NCBI GenBank assembly: GCA_947000775.1
Contig: CAMQGK010000567.1
Span: forward strand, 24,005,001-24,069,000
Direction of reading: 5' to 3'
Source: Pterois miles
Taxonomy: Eukaryota; Chordata; Actinopteri; Perciformes; Scorpaenidae
DNA: 64,000 nt
Positions 1 to 11,644 of the stretch are shown here, piece by piece. Under the pieces are notes generated by a model. The model worked only from the letters and a program-made list of their open reading frames with translations. It had not been told where the DNA came from and ran no database searches. The translations under genes were made by a program, and so were the position numbers. The first letter of the stretch is position 1. Every line of letters begins with the position of its first letter.

Positions 1-535
1 GTGTTTGACCAGCAGACAAGGACATTGTCATGAAAATGCCTGTTTATCAATGTCAAGTAAAGAAAAATGTAAAATGTTTCAGTATATGCTAAAATAACTG
101 GTTGTGCAAGATTGTCATGTTGGATACATGTTTGATTTCAGCACTGGCTACCGGACAATTGGAATGGAAATTCCCTCTTGGTCTTCCCCATGTGTGCCAT
201 ATATTGTATTTTATGTTGTTGTTTAACCTAAGCTGACAAATTCTTATCAATAACGTAGAAAACTGAAATATATATTTGTAATTATGTCAACAGAGTTTGC
301 AGACATCATGTGGACTATGAGGAGAGACTGATTTCTGCTGGTCTCCTGGCAGGTCCACTAATCCCTGGTTGGCTGGCTGTCATAAACCAATACTACCTTC
401 TGTCCAGGTTAAAGCAGTACCGTCAGCCTGGGGGCTGTCATAAAACACTAAACAACTAAAATATTAAGAAGTCTGGTGCTACTTCAAACAAAACTCTCAG
501 GAACACCTGTGAAGAGGAGGAGAAGCTGTACTCAC

Positions 536-628
536 TGTCCATGCGAGGGCTGGGAGTGGTTTCTTTATAGTGAACTGCTCGCTGGGCCTCCTCTCGTCCC
601 TGCTCCTGCTGCACCACCTCCTGCCAGG
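536..628 (-). CDS. mcrip2: mcrip2 coding exon 4
   Basis: 93 nt with TTTTCAG acceptor and GTGAGT donor. Encodes AWQEVVQQEQGREEAQRAVH followed by YKETTPSPRMD. It ends in phase 1, compatible with a next exon beginning with the conserved N-F-V-P run outside the window. Confidence 0.9.
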
Positions 629-3600
629 CTGAAAACACAATGACTCAGTCAGCGCATGTACTACTACCACTACTACTTCTGTGCATTATGTTAAGGTGAC
701 ATACATGTAAGTGTCATGAGGCAGAATGTTTACGGCATCACTGGGCAAAAACTCCTTAATAACCTTCAAGTGTTCTGAGAGATAACTGGACTTCTGCACG
801 TCCTCGCGGCTCTGATTTCAGATTTTGTAAAATCTAGCCTGACGAGACGCATCCAATCACAGGTCACTTCAGAGAGAGAGTGTTCCTCTTGGCTGTTCCT
901 TCAATGGAGGCAGCTGTCAATCACTTACAAACTCTGATTAAACGGTCAAACCAGGCAGCACTGTTCAAATATGAATCAATATTCTGTTACTGTGATGACT
1001 ATTTCTTCTCTCAAATGTTTTCAGAAACATCTTGTAGTGTACTGAAATGAGAAAGTTTGCTCTGGCTGGTGGGCGGTGCTTGGTATTTCCTCAAGAGATC
1101 TCAACATGGCTGCCGGGTCACAAACTTTCTCATTTCACAGACACAGTTAGATGCTTCTGAAAAGGTTTTGTGTGAGAAATAGGCAAGAAATAGGTCTTTT
1201 CCTCTGGTCTGTGAAATCTTGCAGATGCCTTTAGGAGCACCGGAGGACACAGAGGCACATGATGTTTTTTTCAGATTACCTGTCTCATGTACTACTGTCA
1301 GGATATAGTGACCGTTTTATAAAAATACCTTTTTTTAGTCATATTTGCACCAGTGCTACCCACTGCAGCTTTAAATCCACATATGAAGACATCGTCTTGG
1401 GCTCTGAGAAACATGGTGCCTTCAAATGGAAGTCGGGAACTCGTGTTTACAATATGGGAAGTCATGAACACGACATGGTTCAAGTGGAACACTACTGCTA
1501 AGCAACGGCAATATTAACGTTATTGTCCGAGTCTAGAAGCCATAGAGGGTAACAGTTTAGCAAATGGGTAATATAATGAAGGAAATGCAAAGACATAATG
1601 ATAGAGGAGAAAGACGAAGTCATTGAGAATATCAACAATTTCCTCACACACGATAAAATTACCAAGAAAAACAATATGACTAAAATTACAATATACTGTA
1701 CAATATTAACTTATTATGCACCAATAAATGAACTTCTGTGGGCTCCATAATGTCTCACAATGTCAAAAAACACATCACAAGTTGTGAACTTGGAGCTTTC
1801 AGAAACTTTCCACTTTGGAGGTCATGAATGAGGGGAGCGTTCATATGGGGCCAACTAGTAAACACGGTAAACACGGCCCCATTTGAGGGCACTGATAGTG
1901 ATGGCATTTACTGTTTTTTTCCCCCAGTTAATCAATTAATCATAAACCTAAAGAAGCACATGAATCAATAATGCAATGATTATTAAAGCTAAAATAAGCA
2001 GCCTTAACTCTCCCCATTTGTTTTATTACACCTCTGATCAATAATAGAGTCTGTGCACGAGCCAAAACTTAACACCGTTGACACAATTAAATCAATATTA
2101 TAATAAATACTGATAATCTGAACCCAAGCATATGGTTTTAAGAATGTGATTAGTTGGCAATAGCTTATGTCCTTATCTACTTAGTTAAAATCTTCTGCAC
2201 CCCAGTGTCAAACAAATAAAGTCCACAAGGGCAACAGCTCCACGGGCCTGCCACTCCTGGTACACGCTTGTATTTCAAATAATGTGGACCGGTCACATGT
2301 AGTGTGGGTGATTGATCTTATCTCCAGTAGCTGCTCTCAGGTCATGACCTTCAGAAAACTCAAATGGTTGTGTTTACACCATGTATTGAGGTGTTTCAGA
2401 GGGTAGAAGCGAATGAATCAACCCTGAACAGCGACCTCTCTCAACAGTAAGGAAGGGGGGGTCGGGCCTTCTTTGTGTCCTTGTCCACTCAACGACAAGG
2501 TTACTGGAGTTGTTTATGAGCCACTGTTGCTGAGCTTCAACGCCAGCAGCTAACAGGATCCACAAAGTAAGAACAGCCGAGCCAAATGAAGTCTCCCGGA
2601 GACCGAATGAGCCTGTTAATGTTAAAAAGAAACACACACTTCACGACACTGTGTGTCACCCAGACACAACAAAACCCGTCACGCTGTCAGACGACTTTGT
2701 TGCCTTTCCTCAACGCAGACAAGAGTCTTTCCCCAGAGTGGCTGGTAGTTAAAGCCTAAATACATATGCCAGCGTGGGTCATGAGGGGCGTGATATGTGG
2801 GTGTGAGAGCATGTTTCTGCTAGGTGCCTATCAGTGTCAGAGCAGCTGTGAGTGGGTGAGGCCTGGCGGGGGGGAGGGGGGTAGATAGTAAAACATTGTC
2901 ATTCACAAAACAGCAGTGTGTGGACATAGTAAATCAACAAGTGTCGTCTCATCTTCTCGTATTTCTAGTCAGACTGTTTCCTTACCATCGTAGACAAATT
3001 TGACGTTTTCCTCGTGCGCAGGCGTGAAGCGTTCCTCCTGCTGGGTGTCTGCAGGGAGAGCCGGGGCAGGCTGATGGTACGTCTTACCGTTCGGCCGGTT
3101 GAAAACTATCTTGGGTGCAGGAAGGCTGGAGAAGGAAAAACAACATGTCACAAAAGTACTTGAAAAAGAGAGATAAGTGGAAAAAAGTGTCGGTCGCTCT
3201 TGGAAAACATAGAATAGACATGAAGGCAATTCAGGCAAAGAAGGAAATATATTAAAAATCATTATAGTGGCTAAATCATTAAAAAGCCAATATGTTTTAA
3301 TCACTGGGAGTCTTCATCGGGGCTTAAAAAATGCACAAGGCAAATGTGGCCTCACCTGTCTGGTAGCAACAAAATATCACAAAGAAATAACACAGAAGCA
3401 AGTAATTTATGTCCATCATTGATAAAACTACTTTTCAACAGGGGCAGCAAAATAAACACTGGAGCCTATAAAGACAGCAGAAAAAAATATATATGTATAA
3501 ATATTTCTTATTCACATAAAGCATGTAAAGTCTATATCCTCATTAAGACCGGGACACTTTAAGGCATCCAATCGACAGATCCCAAAAGTCTCCTCCCTCT

Positions 3601-4099
3601 GGTTGAGTGTTACTAACTTGTCTACCAAAGGTTTAATATGTTTGATGCCCTGACTCTGATGGCATATTTATGATCCCTGAGGCGTCTTATTGTGCTGCCT
3701 ATGCAGAAAGTGCCCTCCTCACATGGACACGACAGGTGATATAAATGTCATAGGTGGTATTCTAGTTAATAAAATCACTTTTATGGGTTTTATCTGTGTT
3801 AACATAAACAAAATATTTAGTTTGCTCAACATTTTTAGTGACATTGCCACCTGTTTTAGTACTCCGGAGTGCCTGGATTACCTTCCTGTCTATTCTTTGT
3901 CACAAAAGAAGTCTTGTTTTCTACACATGCTGCATATCTGATAAGGCATTCCTCAAAGTGTCAGCCTTTGGGCTGAAATTCAAGCATGGCTGGTCATGTG
4001 GGAATCAGAGATTGTAACAGCTGAATGAAGGACCATGTGCCACCTTGACTTCCCACAAGGTCGCTCGCTCGCTCGAACGCACACGCACGCACGCACGCA

Positions 4100-4176
<77 letters not shown>

Positions 4177-4656
4177 TTAAAGGCATGAAAACAGCCCAGC
4201 AGGAAGAGTGAGACTTGGGGTGTTAGAAATCATCCAGGCTGGTGAACAAACGCTGCCTGTCTCAAGCTGATGACGTCCACTGCCGCCTGGACGCACTTAC
4301 ACAGGCTTTAACCCGCACAATAGCAGCCAAACCTTCGAGATGTTCACACACAGAAAAGCATCTGAGCGCATTACGGTGGACTTTCATTACCAGAGGTGTC
4401 TCTCCAAACGTTGCACACTTACTCAGGCATACTCCAGGATGTTTGCTTGTGCTTGAAGTCGTTTATTTTGTTGTCAAGCTGCTGAGTAGGCCCTAAAAAT
4501 AACAGAAAGTTCGCATTTTAGCAAAAAAAAATATATATAAATAAAAAAAAAAAAACTGAATACAAGACGCGCGTCTGTCGGATCTCAGCTCAGTGTCTCA
4601 CCTGTCCGTCGCTGCGTGACCAGTTTGCTGGGGCCTCTTGTAATTGTGTACATCAT
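536..4656 (-). CDS. mcrip2: MAPK-regulated corepressor-interacting protein 2 (partial, last exon off-window)
   Basis: Four coding exons read on the minus strand: 4602-4656, 4423-4492, 2986-3125 and 536-628. Phases agree at every junction (G|GG, GA|C, G|CC, then A|). The protein opens with MMYTITRGPSKLVTQRRTG, continues PTQQLDNKINDFK, then APKIVFNRPNGK, FTPAHEENVKFVYDAWQ and VHYKETTPSPRMD. These blocks match the MCRIP family, with the N-terminus matching MCRIP2 rather than MCRIP1. MCRIP proteins are small, largely disordered nuclear or stress-granule proteins; MCRIP1 binds the corepressor CtBP under ERK control, and MCRIP2 is less well characterised. The expected C-terminal block (like FVPIDLDEWW) is not found between 1 and 535, so the final exon lies beyond the left edge. 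The first of two adjacent ATGs was taken as start; the second is equally possible. Confidence 0.9.
714..1376 (+). repeat. Family B interspersed element, internally rearranged
   Basis: Shares long blocks with 27224-27783 and 54013-54483, for example the run CAACATGGCTGCCGGGTCAC and the end CCCACTGCAGCTTTAAA. A segment of about 920-1060 is in reverse orientation relative to the flanks of the same element. The ends in other copies read TTAAAGCTGCAGTAGGC and its complement, suggesting a short DNA transposon or MITE. Confidence 0.65.
1414..1894 (+). mobile_element. Family C MITE-like element
   Basis: Opens with TGGTGCCTTCAAATGG and closes with CCATTTGAGGGCACT, near-perfect inverted ends. The interior aligns with the copy at 55060-55469 (shared runs such as ATATACTGTACAATATT and GTAAACACGGTAAACACG). 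No coding capacity is seen. Confidence 0.7.
2986..3125 (-). CDS. mcrip2: mcrip2 coding exon 3
   Basis: 140 nt with CTCCAG acceptor and GTAAGG donor. Encodes LPAPKIVFNRPNGKTYHQ and the family signature FTPAHEENVKFVYD, the most conserved part of MCRIP proteins. Confidence 0.92.
4083..4173 (+). repeat. Compound (CACG)n and (CA)n microsatellite
   Basis: ACGC repeats at 4083-4104 run into an uninterrupted CA tract at 4107-4173, inside mcrip2 intron 2. The cysteine-valine ORF read here is an artefact. Confidence 0.97.
4423..4492 (-). CDS. mcrip2: mcrip2 coding exon 2
   Basis: A short 70-nt exon, TTTTTAG acceptor and consensus GTAAGT donor, encoding PTQQLDNKINDFKHKQTSW. It was located because exons 1 and 3 do not share a phase; this exon (phase 1 in, phase 2 out) resolves the mismatch exactly, and PTQQ follows RRTG as in vertebrate MCRIP2. 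Confidence 0.82.
4602..4656 (-). CDS. mcrip2: mcrip2 coding exon 1
   Basis: Encodes the start and the conserved block TITRGPSKLVTQRRT. It ends in phase 1 at a GTGAGA donor. The bases just upstream (TTTCCAG before GTGCGCATG) resemble an acceptor, so a non-coding exon may precede it. Confidence 0.88.
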
Positions 4657-4859
4657 GCGCACCTGGAAACTTCTGAGTTGGGCACGTAAGAGTTAGAAGA
4701 AGTCCAGGTGGAGCAGACGCAGGTGGAACAAGCTTCCTATAAGTCGACCACGTTCCTCCACGATTTGTCGATGGAAAAGAGAAACTATCTTGATGTGAGA
4801 CGAGTCAGTCCTCTCCTCTGGCTGAATTTCACTCAGCTGCAACAGTTTAGCGCAGACCC

Positions 4860-5170
4860 ACGGGGCTCACACGAGACTACACATGCTGCAGCAAACAAAA
4901 CCGTGCGTCGCGCTCCTCTCCGCGTAAAAGCAGCAGCTGCGGGCGCATCTCATCCAGAGACCCTCCCCCACCCCGACCTGTCTCACCTGCCTTCCCCTCC
5001 GTTCGGACACTTCACGTAAAACTCAACTTTGGCGATAAAGTGTCCCACAATGTCACATAACCTGGCTGAGACGGCGGCTGTCATCCACAAGACATTGGAC
5101 GCACGCTGTGAGGCGCACCACTGCTCGACGTCCCACGCCTCCCACTGCGATTTAAAGACACAGTGTCCCG
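4860..5170. promoter_or_regulatory. mcrip2: CpG-rich region upstream of mcrip2
   Basis: CpG dinucleotides are much denser here (GCGTCGCGCTCC, GACGGCGGCTG, TGCTCGACGTCC) than in the flanks, directly upstream of mcrip2 exon 1 on the minus strand. It is the likely promoter or 5' untranslated region. No TATA box was identified and the start site cannot be placed. Confidence 0.5.
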
Positions 5171-5889
5171 GGGTGTGAGACCCTGCAGGCTCCCACTAGG
5201 TCCACTAGTTTCCCCCCTACTTCCCAAAATCGAAGTAAATTAAAAGCCCAGCGGAGTAACGAGGAGTTAAACTTGTAAATGAATAATTTATTCAGCTTGC
5301 CTGCTCCTCCAGTCGGGCTCCAGTCAGCCCAACGCCTCTGTGTTTACAGTACACGCAGCTGAGGACCCACTCACACCGCCATGTTTACACTACTGTAGTA
5401 CACCGAGCTGTACTACAGTAAATATACTGGCTGAGAGGGTGGCAAATAATAATAATAATAATAATATGGATTCAAAAAGACTCTCAGCTGTCCATTAATA
5501 GAATTTAATGCAAAGAAAACTCTTAAACTAATACTTAAATATTAAATAATAATAATAATAATAATTTAGGATCATTCGGGATTTAAGATTTCACTTAAAG
5601 GCATTATTAACATCCAAAATGGATTTACATACTAAAGATTTATTATTTATTTCATTTTACTTTTTTCAGCCTAAAAGCAACATAAGATGCCTATGATGAT
5701 TTATCTTTTATTTGATTTTGAGATTCTAATATACGTGTATAAATACATACATACATACATACATACATACATGTGTGTGTGTGTGTGTGTGTATATACTG
5801 TATATACACACATATACATATATAAATCTAATGTACACATATATATGTATATATAGAATGTCTTATATATACATATATACACAGTGTAT

Positions 5890-5950
<61 letters not shown>

Positions 5951-7116
5951 CTGTACATGAGATTTACAGTCAATATCTTTAATAGGTATACTGTATATAC
6001 ATATAAATACATATATACATATATTTAAAGATACTGACTATACAGTCTATATATATTGATATACTATATATTCATATAATTCAGACAAAGTAATTAAGTT
6101 AAATTAAAACAAAATAAAGTATTTCTCCGTCTTAGCTATAAGTTATATGGCACTTTGGATAATTCTTTAAAACAGCAACGGGCCATTATGTGAGGAAATC
6201 AACTTTATGGATTATTTGACTGAAAAGTTGAATGAATAAATTACAGGTTTTATGCTCTCTTGTCAAACATTTCTGTGGGGGATATGATGGGAATTTGGAC
6301 CTCAATATATTTTACTTTTACAGCCACAATCACAAAGAGTTTTCCTTCCCTGATGATTCATAATGATGCTGTTAAAGAAGACACATCGTACAAACATTTT
6401 ACTCTCAGTCACCACAAGTGCATCAGGATTCAGTGGTGCATTCACTTTCCCTCAAGGATGAAATCCTTTAGAGCATACGATCAGATATTATTTTAATCCA
6501 AAGTTTCTTGTGCAGCTGTGGCACTTCGTAACAGAAGGCAAGTTTCTGGACAAGCAAGTATCATCTTGTCAGAATATTAATGCAAGATCTTCTAGAGTCT
6601 GTTAGTAAATAATTATCACCATAGCAGGTATTAATATGATGTCAGTATGTCTAATGGTACAGCTATATTATATACACTAATGCCTCTTTAAAGTCTCTGA
6701 ACAATGTGCACATAAAGTAGAAAAAAATCATTAAAGGTAGGTTTAAAACTAATCCCTGGTCTTTATGGGTTAATGTGTCTATAGATTCATTAAAAGGGTA
6801 ATTACCTGTATGCCAGCTACAGGTAATGACGTGTTCTTACCTTTACAGACCATAATATGTGTATTCCTACAAAGCTTAGCTTTAGCACCAGATTTCTAGC
6901 TTCATTCCTCCTTATAATTAACCTAATCTACATTTATATCTATTTTTAAGCATAATTCAGTATTTTATGTTCTTTAAAAGGACAATAAAGTAGGATATAT
7001 ATAATATAGTCTTATGTGTAACTAAGGAGTTTCCAACTTATAATTTTCTCATTAAGACGCTGTAAAGTCTTGTTGGAAACACTTGAGATTTTAATAATCT
7101 CCGTATGTGTGATCAT
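5171..7116. other. Intergenic spacer between mcrip2 and gde1
   Basis: AT-rich DNA with AAT repeats (5446-5465 and 5545-5564) and a compound microsatellite at 5741-5953. The remainder, 6060-7116, contains the 3' flank of gde1 and nothing I can assign. Confidence 0.5.
5741..5953 (+). repeat. Compound (ATAC)n/(TG)n/(CA)n/(TA)n microsatellite
   Basis: ATAC repeats, then TG, scattered ATATAC, then CA at 5895-5930, then TA to 5950. Alternating purine-pyrimidine tracts of this type can adopt Z-DNA or cruciform forms. Confidence 0.95.
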
Positions 7117-7264
7117 TCAGTAATGGGGATCACAGTCTTCCAGCAGACTGTCAGTGATGTAGCCAATCTTCAGCAGGTTTTGGTAGTAGTATTTTTCCAC
7201 AGCGGTGTTCACGGTCCAGCCCACCACCTCCACACCTCGCTCTGCCCAGTACTGAACGTAGTCC
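7117..7264 (-). CDS. gde1: gde1 exon 6 (terminal)
   Basis: 148 nt, CTTAG acceptor. Encodes DYVQYWAERGVEVVGWTVNT through to YITDSLLEDCDPHY and a TGA stop. VVGWTVNT is the conserved C-terminal GDPD motif. A poly(A) signal could not be assigned with confidence. Confidence 0.94.
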
Positions 7265-10200
7265 CTAAGTGACAGAAGGGAGGGAATAAAACACAGCTCA
7301 AGAAATTAAGACCACCACACCATCACGACATATAATAGTGACCCCATTAAATGAAGCATTGTCTACTTATGACTTGGGAAGGGACTCAGAAGCATCATTT
7401 CTGCAGAGAGGAGTCTCTGTTTGTCCCCATTAAATTACAACCACATGGTCCACTGGTGGTCACGCAGTGGTGTCAGAGGCTGCAGGGGTTTGAAATGGTT
7501 TAAATATGAATGGGACAGCACTTTGCAGCGATATCACATTACAAACAATGGTAAGAGTCACCGTGACATATATTTAAAGGAGGAATGCCCCAAAACTGGG
7601 AAGCTATTGACAACACAAGCAGTGTGCTGAAGCATTGGTTGCTGCTTATGAGGCAGTTTTGTATTTTGCTGCTGCTTTAATTGTTAGTCATCATTTGCCA
7701 TATGCCTGCATGGTCAGACATCCTGTCACTGATCATGTCTGACTTTAAAACTACACATCAATGCTGCATCAATCTGTGTAAATAAAGACAGGTGTGGTTT
7801 TATATCTTGCTTCATGGGACTTTAAATAAAACACATCCTGCCAGATTATATGCACATAAGAAACAATTCCTCTTTACATCTTGTGGGGATTCTCAGTCCT
7901 CAGCTTTGTAGCTGTGCTTCCTAACAATAAAATAAATGAAATTTCACCTACAGCGAGATGAAGTCTTTCTGTACGAGGATGGCAGAGACACCACAGAGTT
8001 TCCACAGTATGTGGTGATGGGCCCAGTCCAACAACACGTCCAGAACCCCCATCCACAGCTGACCCGATGCCGACAGGGACCGAGAAGTGCCATCGCCAAA
8101 GCGGCTCAGTCTCCAAGGGCGGTGGATGAGAGCCGTGACCACGTTGGGGTCGGTCTGACGCATCTGTGGGCCGCAAGAGGTCGGAGGTCAACGCAGTACT
8201 GTCAGGTTTAAATGCTCTTCAGTCATATTTTCCTTTTACGAGTTATTGTTTTGTTTAAAGCAGCAACAACGCCATCATCAGTTTGAGCTAAAAAAGAAAT
8301 TTGGTGCTTGTGCCAGAGCTCCATTGAGGAACAATACATAAAGAATTTAGTAAATAAACAAGGCAGTAAGCATGCAAGTAAATAAACTAAGTAAAATTAA
8401 TTATTCAGATATATCAGACAAACTTCTAAACATTGAAATAGCTTTCAATCATTCATATCTTTTACCTTGTAGATGACTTTGGGCTCAAAAGAAGAAACAA
8501 TGCTGGAATTGTAAAGGACGGGGAACTTTCTATACATCTCATGAAGCACTGATGCAGCCTGGAAAACATTAACATTTAAAATAAAAACTGGAGAAATGAT
8601 CAACAGAACATTATTTAACTATCTGATAATACCGGCTTACTTAAAGACATCACTGAAATGAATGCCTCCTAGAAGGAGCAACATGGGGGTCAAAAATAAG
8701 GCAATCTGAAGGAGCCTGTTGGTTAAGAGGAGGCTGATTGAACGGTACAAACAGCTGTAACTTCTCTGCATTGAGCAAGTCTGCAGGCTACAGCCGCCTA
8801 ACGTCATGGCTCCAAATATGCAGATATTCATATACAGAAGTCATTTATATTCGGTACCTTATCAGGTTGACCTTTGACATCAAAGAAGATGGTCAGCTGG
8901 TGCCTGATGCATTCCTCCAATGCCTCCTGCAGAGTCGGGACCTTCTCACCGCTGAACTTGTCCCTGGAGAGGAAAGCAGTTACTTTAGGGCAAAGCTGAC
9001 GTAATGTTCCTGCCATATCACACAAGTGTGTTTCTCTTGCTCTTCCTTATTTTAGAAAAACTACATACTTTTTCTTTTTACTTTTAGCACATCCTGCTGC
9101 TGCCCTTACAAAGTACATACTGTTGCATGCAGTATGCATACAGTTCGGACGTACTACTATGTTATAACATTGCACCCTAAACTTTGACCTTCTTATACCC
9201 GCTGCACTGAGGATTGTGGGTCAGAATAGCCAGAAAAGCTGGCTTCCATTCTGCAAAATCTGACCAGATGTAGGACATCGTGGTGTTTTTGCCATACTGC
9301 ATTTGACACATATGTTGGGACATACCAGATCCTTTTCTGGCAAGCTAAACAGTATGGTATTACAGGTAGTGTAACGCACAGATAGTTCTCAAGCTCTGGG
9401 TGGTATATTGATAGGGGAACCCAAATCTAAATGACTGGCTGAGTGACATTTTCTGATCTAGGCAGACCACAAAAAAACTGACTGTGTTGTCTTATTTCAC
9501 ACTTTGTGGGTTGGTAGGTACTCCAGATACCAAAATGTATTGTGGACAAGTACTGAAAAAGTTTTTCATGATATGTCCCCTTTAAGTCTTTAAAATTTGT
9601 GACAAAGCAAGTGAGACTTTAAATGGTGCCATACTGTATTTGTGAAGGGCAAAGGATCCATCATATGAAACTATACTTTCTGTCAATCAAGAACATCTCA
9701 TTCATGGACACACTGTGCTTTGTTTCTTTATCTAAGCAATAATTAACAAGTTTAACTTGCAGCATACTTTAGCCTGTGACGAGCAGCAGCCTCTAGTCTC
9801 TTGAGCTGGACCAGCTTCAAGTTGCTGACCAGTCCAGAGCCGTTGGTGGTGCGGTCCACAGTCTCGTCATGCATCAGTACAGGCACTCCATCGGCTGTGA
9901 AACTCAGGTCCAGCTCCACGCCAGTTGCCCCGTTCCTACTGGCCTAAAGTGGGAGATCACAGGGGACAAGGAGACAGATTTCTTTGTACTTTTTCCCCTT
10001 TCCTTTACTGGATTCTCCGGCTTCCTCCCACAGTCCAAAGACATGCAGGTTAACTGATGACTCTAAATTGCCCGTAGGTGTGAATGTGAGCGTGAATGGA
10101 GCCCTAACAGGATAAACGGTTTCAGATGGACATCCTGTGCCTCTAAAAGACAAAGTTCAGTCGTAGCAAACTGGAGCTCTCCACAGCATCATTTACAAAA

Positions 10201-11154
10201 GCCAGAGCAGAATTTATCATAGGTCGTCTTTTCCACCTTAAATAGCTGCCTACAAGGGAAGTATAAACAGGATGAAATGTGAGAGAAGAGGCTTAACAAA
10301 TAGCTTGTTAGAATAAAAGAAACTCATCCAGAGCTGAAGGAGCTGGACAGATGAGAGGTCTGGGTAAGAGCAGAGCATAGGATGCTGTAACTGCATGTAG
10401 GACACAACAAGCACAGCTGACTCAGCACCTTTGGTGTGTAAAAATAAACCAGAAAGAGAGAGGGAGGAAACGATTTGTGTGAGTGATTGGAGGCTTCATC
10501 GTGAAGATGGCATCACTGGATAAACAGTTTATTCAAGAAGAGAATAAAGAGTCAGTGATGTGATAAAAACATACCCAGCTAGTCTCTCTGTCCAAGAGCA
10601 GAATGTAGTGCTCTGCTTACACTGCAAAATGGGAAGTCACGACATGCAAAGCCCACGCAGCTTAAGCTATAAATGTAATTATTATGACACAGCATTCCTC
10701 ATGAAATTTCCCTAATATTCATATTGGGACTCCTTTGCACCTGCAGTGCTCTGTATTCCTACAGAAACTAAATATAGCATCTTAATTTGGGATGTTAAAT
10801 AGCCTATTTATAGCCTACATTTCTACTGCCAAGCACTTTAGCTATAGTAAACACGCACAGCTCGTATTTTTACGACAGATGTCTGCATGTCACCTCTCTG
10901 ATCGCTGCCAAGGTGTTCTCCGGTGCGTCGTGGCCGCCTCCGCGGTGCGCAACCACCGGGACGCCGCCTGAGGGAGCCCTGGGCCGCAGGACGCGCCCGG
11001 CCTGGTCCGCTGGCACCGGAGGAAAGCGGAACATCACCATGAAGACGTAGAGAAACGCGGTGAAGAGAGAGGCCCCCGTGGCGCTCCGCGTCCCCAACAA
11101 CACCAGCAGAAACACCGCGGAGAAATACACCACCTCATCCCCGATCTGCAGCAT
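7117..11154 (-). CDS. gde1: Glycerophosphodiester phosphodiesterase 1
   Basis: Six exons on the minus strand: 10894-11154, 9768-9943, 8858-8963, 8466-8558, 7952-8163 and 7117-7264. They sum to 996 nt, 331 codons plus TGA, the same length as human GDE1. GDE1 is an integral membrane GDPD-family enzyme that hydrolyses glycerophosphodiesters such as glycerophosphoinositol and glycerophospho-N-acylethanolamines to glycerol phosphate plus the alcohol. Visible here: an N-terminal hydrophobic stretch (about residues 8-43), catalytic His70-Arg71 in VAHRGGGHDAPENT, Glu97 and Asp99 in GVELDLSF for metal binding, His112 in LMHDETVDR, and FFDVKG at 172-177. An upstream in-frame Met at 11241 adds 29 residues; the downstream Met was preferred because it matches the family's N-terminus. 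Confidence 0.95.
7952..8163 (-). CDS. gde1: gde1 exon 5
   Basis: 212 nt starting MRQTDPNVVTALIHRPWRL and ending KDFIS plus CT. The donor must be GTAGGT (complement of 7946-7951), because the alternative GTGAAA four bases downstream would include an in-frame TAG. Contains a hydrophobic run near LDVLLDW...ILWKLCGVSAILV. Confidence 0.92.
8466..8558 (-). CDS. gde1: gde1 exon 4
   Basis: 93 nt, 31 codons in phase 0 both sides. Encodes AASVLHEMYRKFPVLYNSS and IVSSFEPKVIYK, aligning with the GDE1 stretch that precedes MRQTD. Confidence 0.93.
8858..8963 (-). CDS. gde1: gde1 exon 3
   Basis: 106 nt, CTCCAG acceptor, GTACCG donor. Encodes DKFSGEKVPTLQEALEECIR and LTIFFDVKGQPDK, the VPTL-EAL and FDVKG signatures of GDPD enzymes. 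Confidence 0.94.
9040..9400. repeat. Probable degraded interspersed repeat in gde1 intron 2
   Basis: The stretch has the imperfect, symmetrical GTAGTATGG/CCATACTG composition typical of short teleost DNA elements (for example GCCATACTGCATTTG and AGTATGGTATTAC). No second full copy is present in the window, so this is a weak call. Confidence 0.35.
9768..9943 (-). CDS. gde1: gde1 exon 2
   Basis: 176 nt, CTTTAG acceptor, GTATGC donor, ends in phase 2. Encodes NGATGVELDLSFTADGVPV then LMHDETVDRTTNGSG, the metal-binding and second catalytic histidine motifs. Confidence 0.95.
9990..10135 (+). repeat. LINE-like 3' end, truncated copy
   Basis: Contains the marker run CACAGTCCAAAGACATGCAG and CTCTAAATTGCCCGTAGGTG shared with 11676-11918, 15520-15790, 41625-41815 and 48090-48418. 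It is internally deleted before its end near CAGATGGA. Confidence 0.75.
10894..11154 (-). CDS. gde1: gde1 exon 1
   Basis: 261 nt, phase 0 out, GTGACA donor. Carries the start, the hydrophobic N-terminal segment and the first catalytic block VVAHRGGGHDAPENTLAAIR. The exon is CpG-rich, fitting a promoter-proximal location. Confidence 0.93.
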
Positions 11155-11644
11155 CTGGAACAGGAGGACGGAGCGTCGCGATCGGACCGGAAAGAGTCGC
11201 TGTTTAGAGGGATGCCATGGAGGAAAATCTGTACTCAGCACTCAGGTGACTACATAGTGGAGGGTCAGAGAGCAGATCACATACAGGACCGAGAATCAGC
11301 AGTTTCACTTCGTGATAGTGCAGAGGATGGATGGATGGATGGAGGGAGGGAGGAGAGGTAACGTCACTGGATGCTGTCACGAATGGCAAGTTTGTAAGAA
11401 AAAAGGGTTATATATTGAGAAACATCCGGTAAGAAGAACATTCAAAATAAAAATGACAATTAGCCTCTTGCCATGTCTTTAAATACAACCTACAGAGGTG
11501 CATTGACTTGTAAAAGTATGTGCTATTTTGGCTTTCCCAATTTAGACAGCATCTACCCATATTTATTATGGTTTATCAATGTCATTCCATATTTAAAAGA
11601 ATCTAATTTATTTTAATGTAATTTGTATTTACACATCTCAATAT

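Larger units (their letters stand above)
629..2985 (-). other. mcrip2 intron 3, repeat-filled
   Basis: Holds a family B element (about 714-1376) followed by a family C element (1414-1894). The stretch 1895-2985 looks unique; I see no exon or RNA gene in it. Confidence 0.6.

Noticed and set aside
11155..11241. Upstream in-frame Met for gde1
   Set aside because: Would add a 29-residue basic extension absent from the family; the Met at 11154 gives the usual 331 residues.
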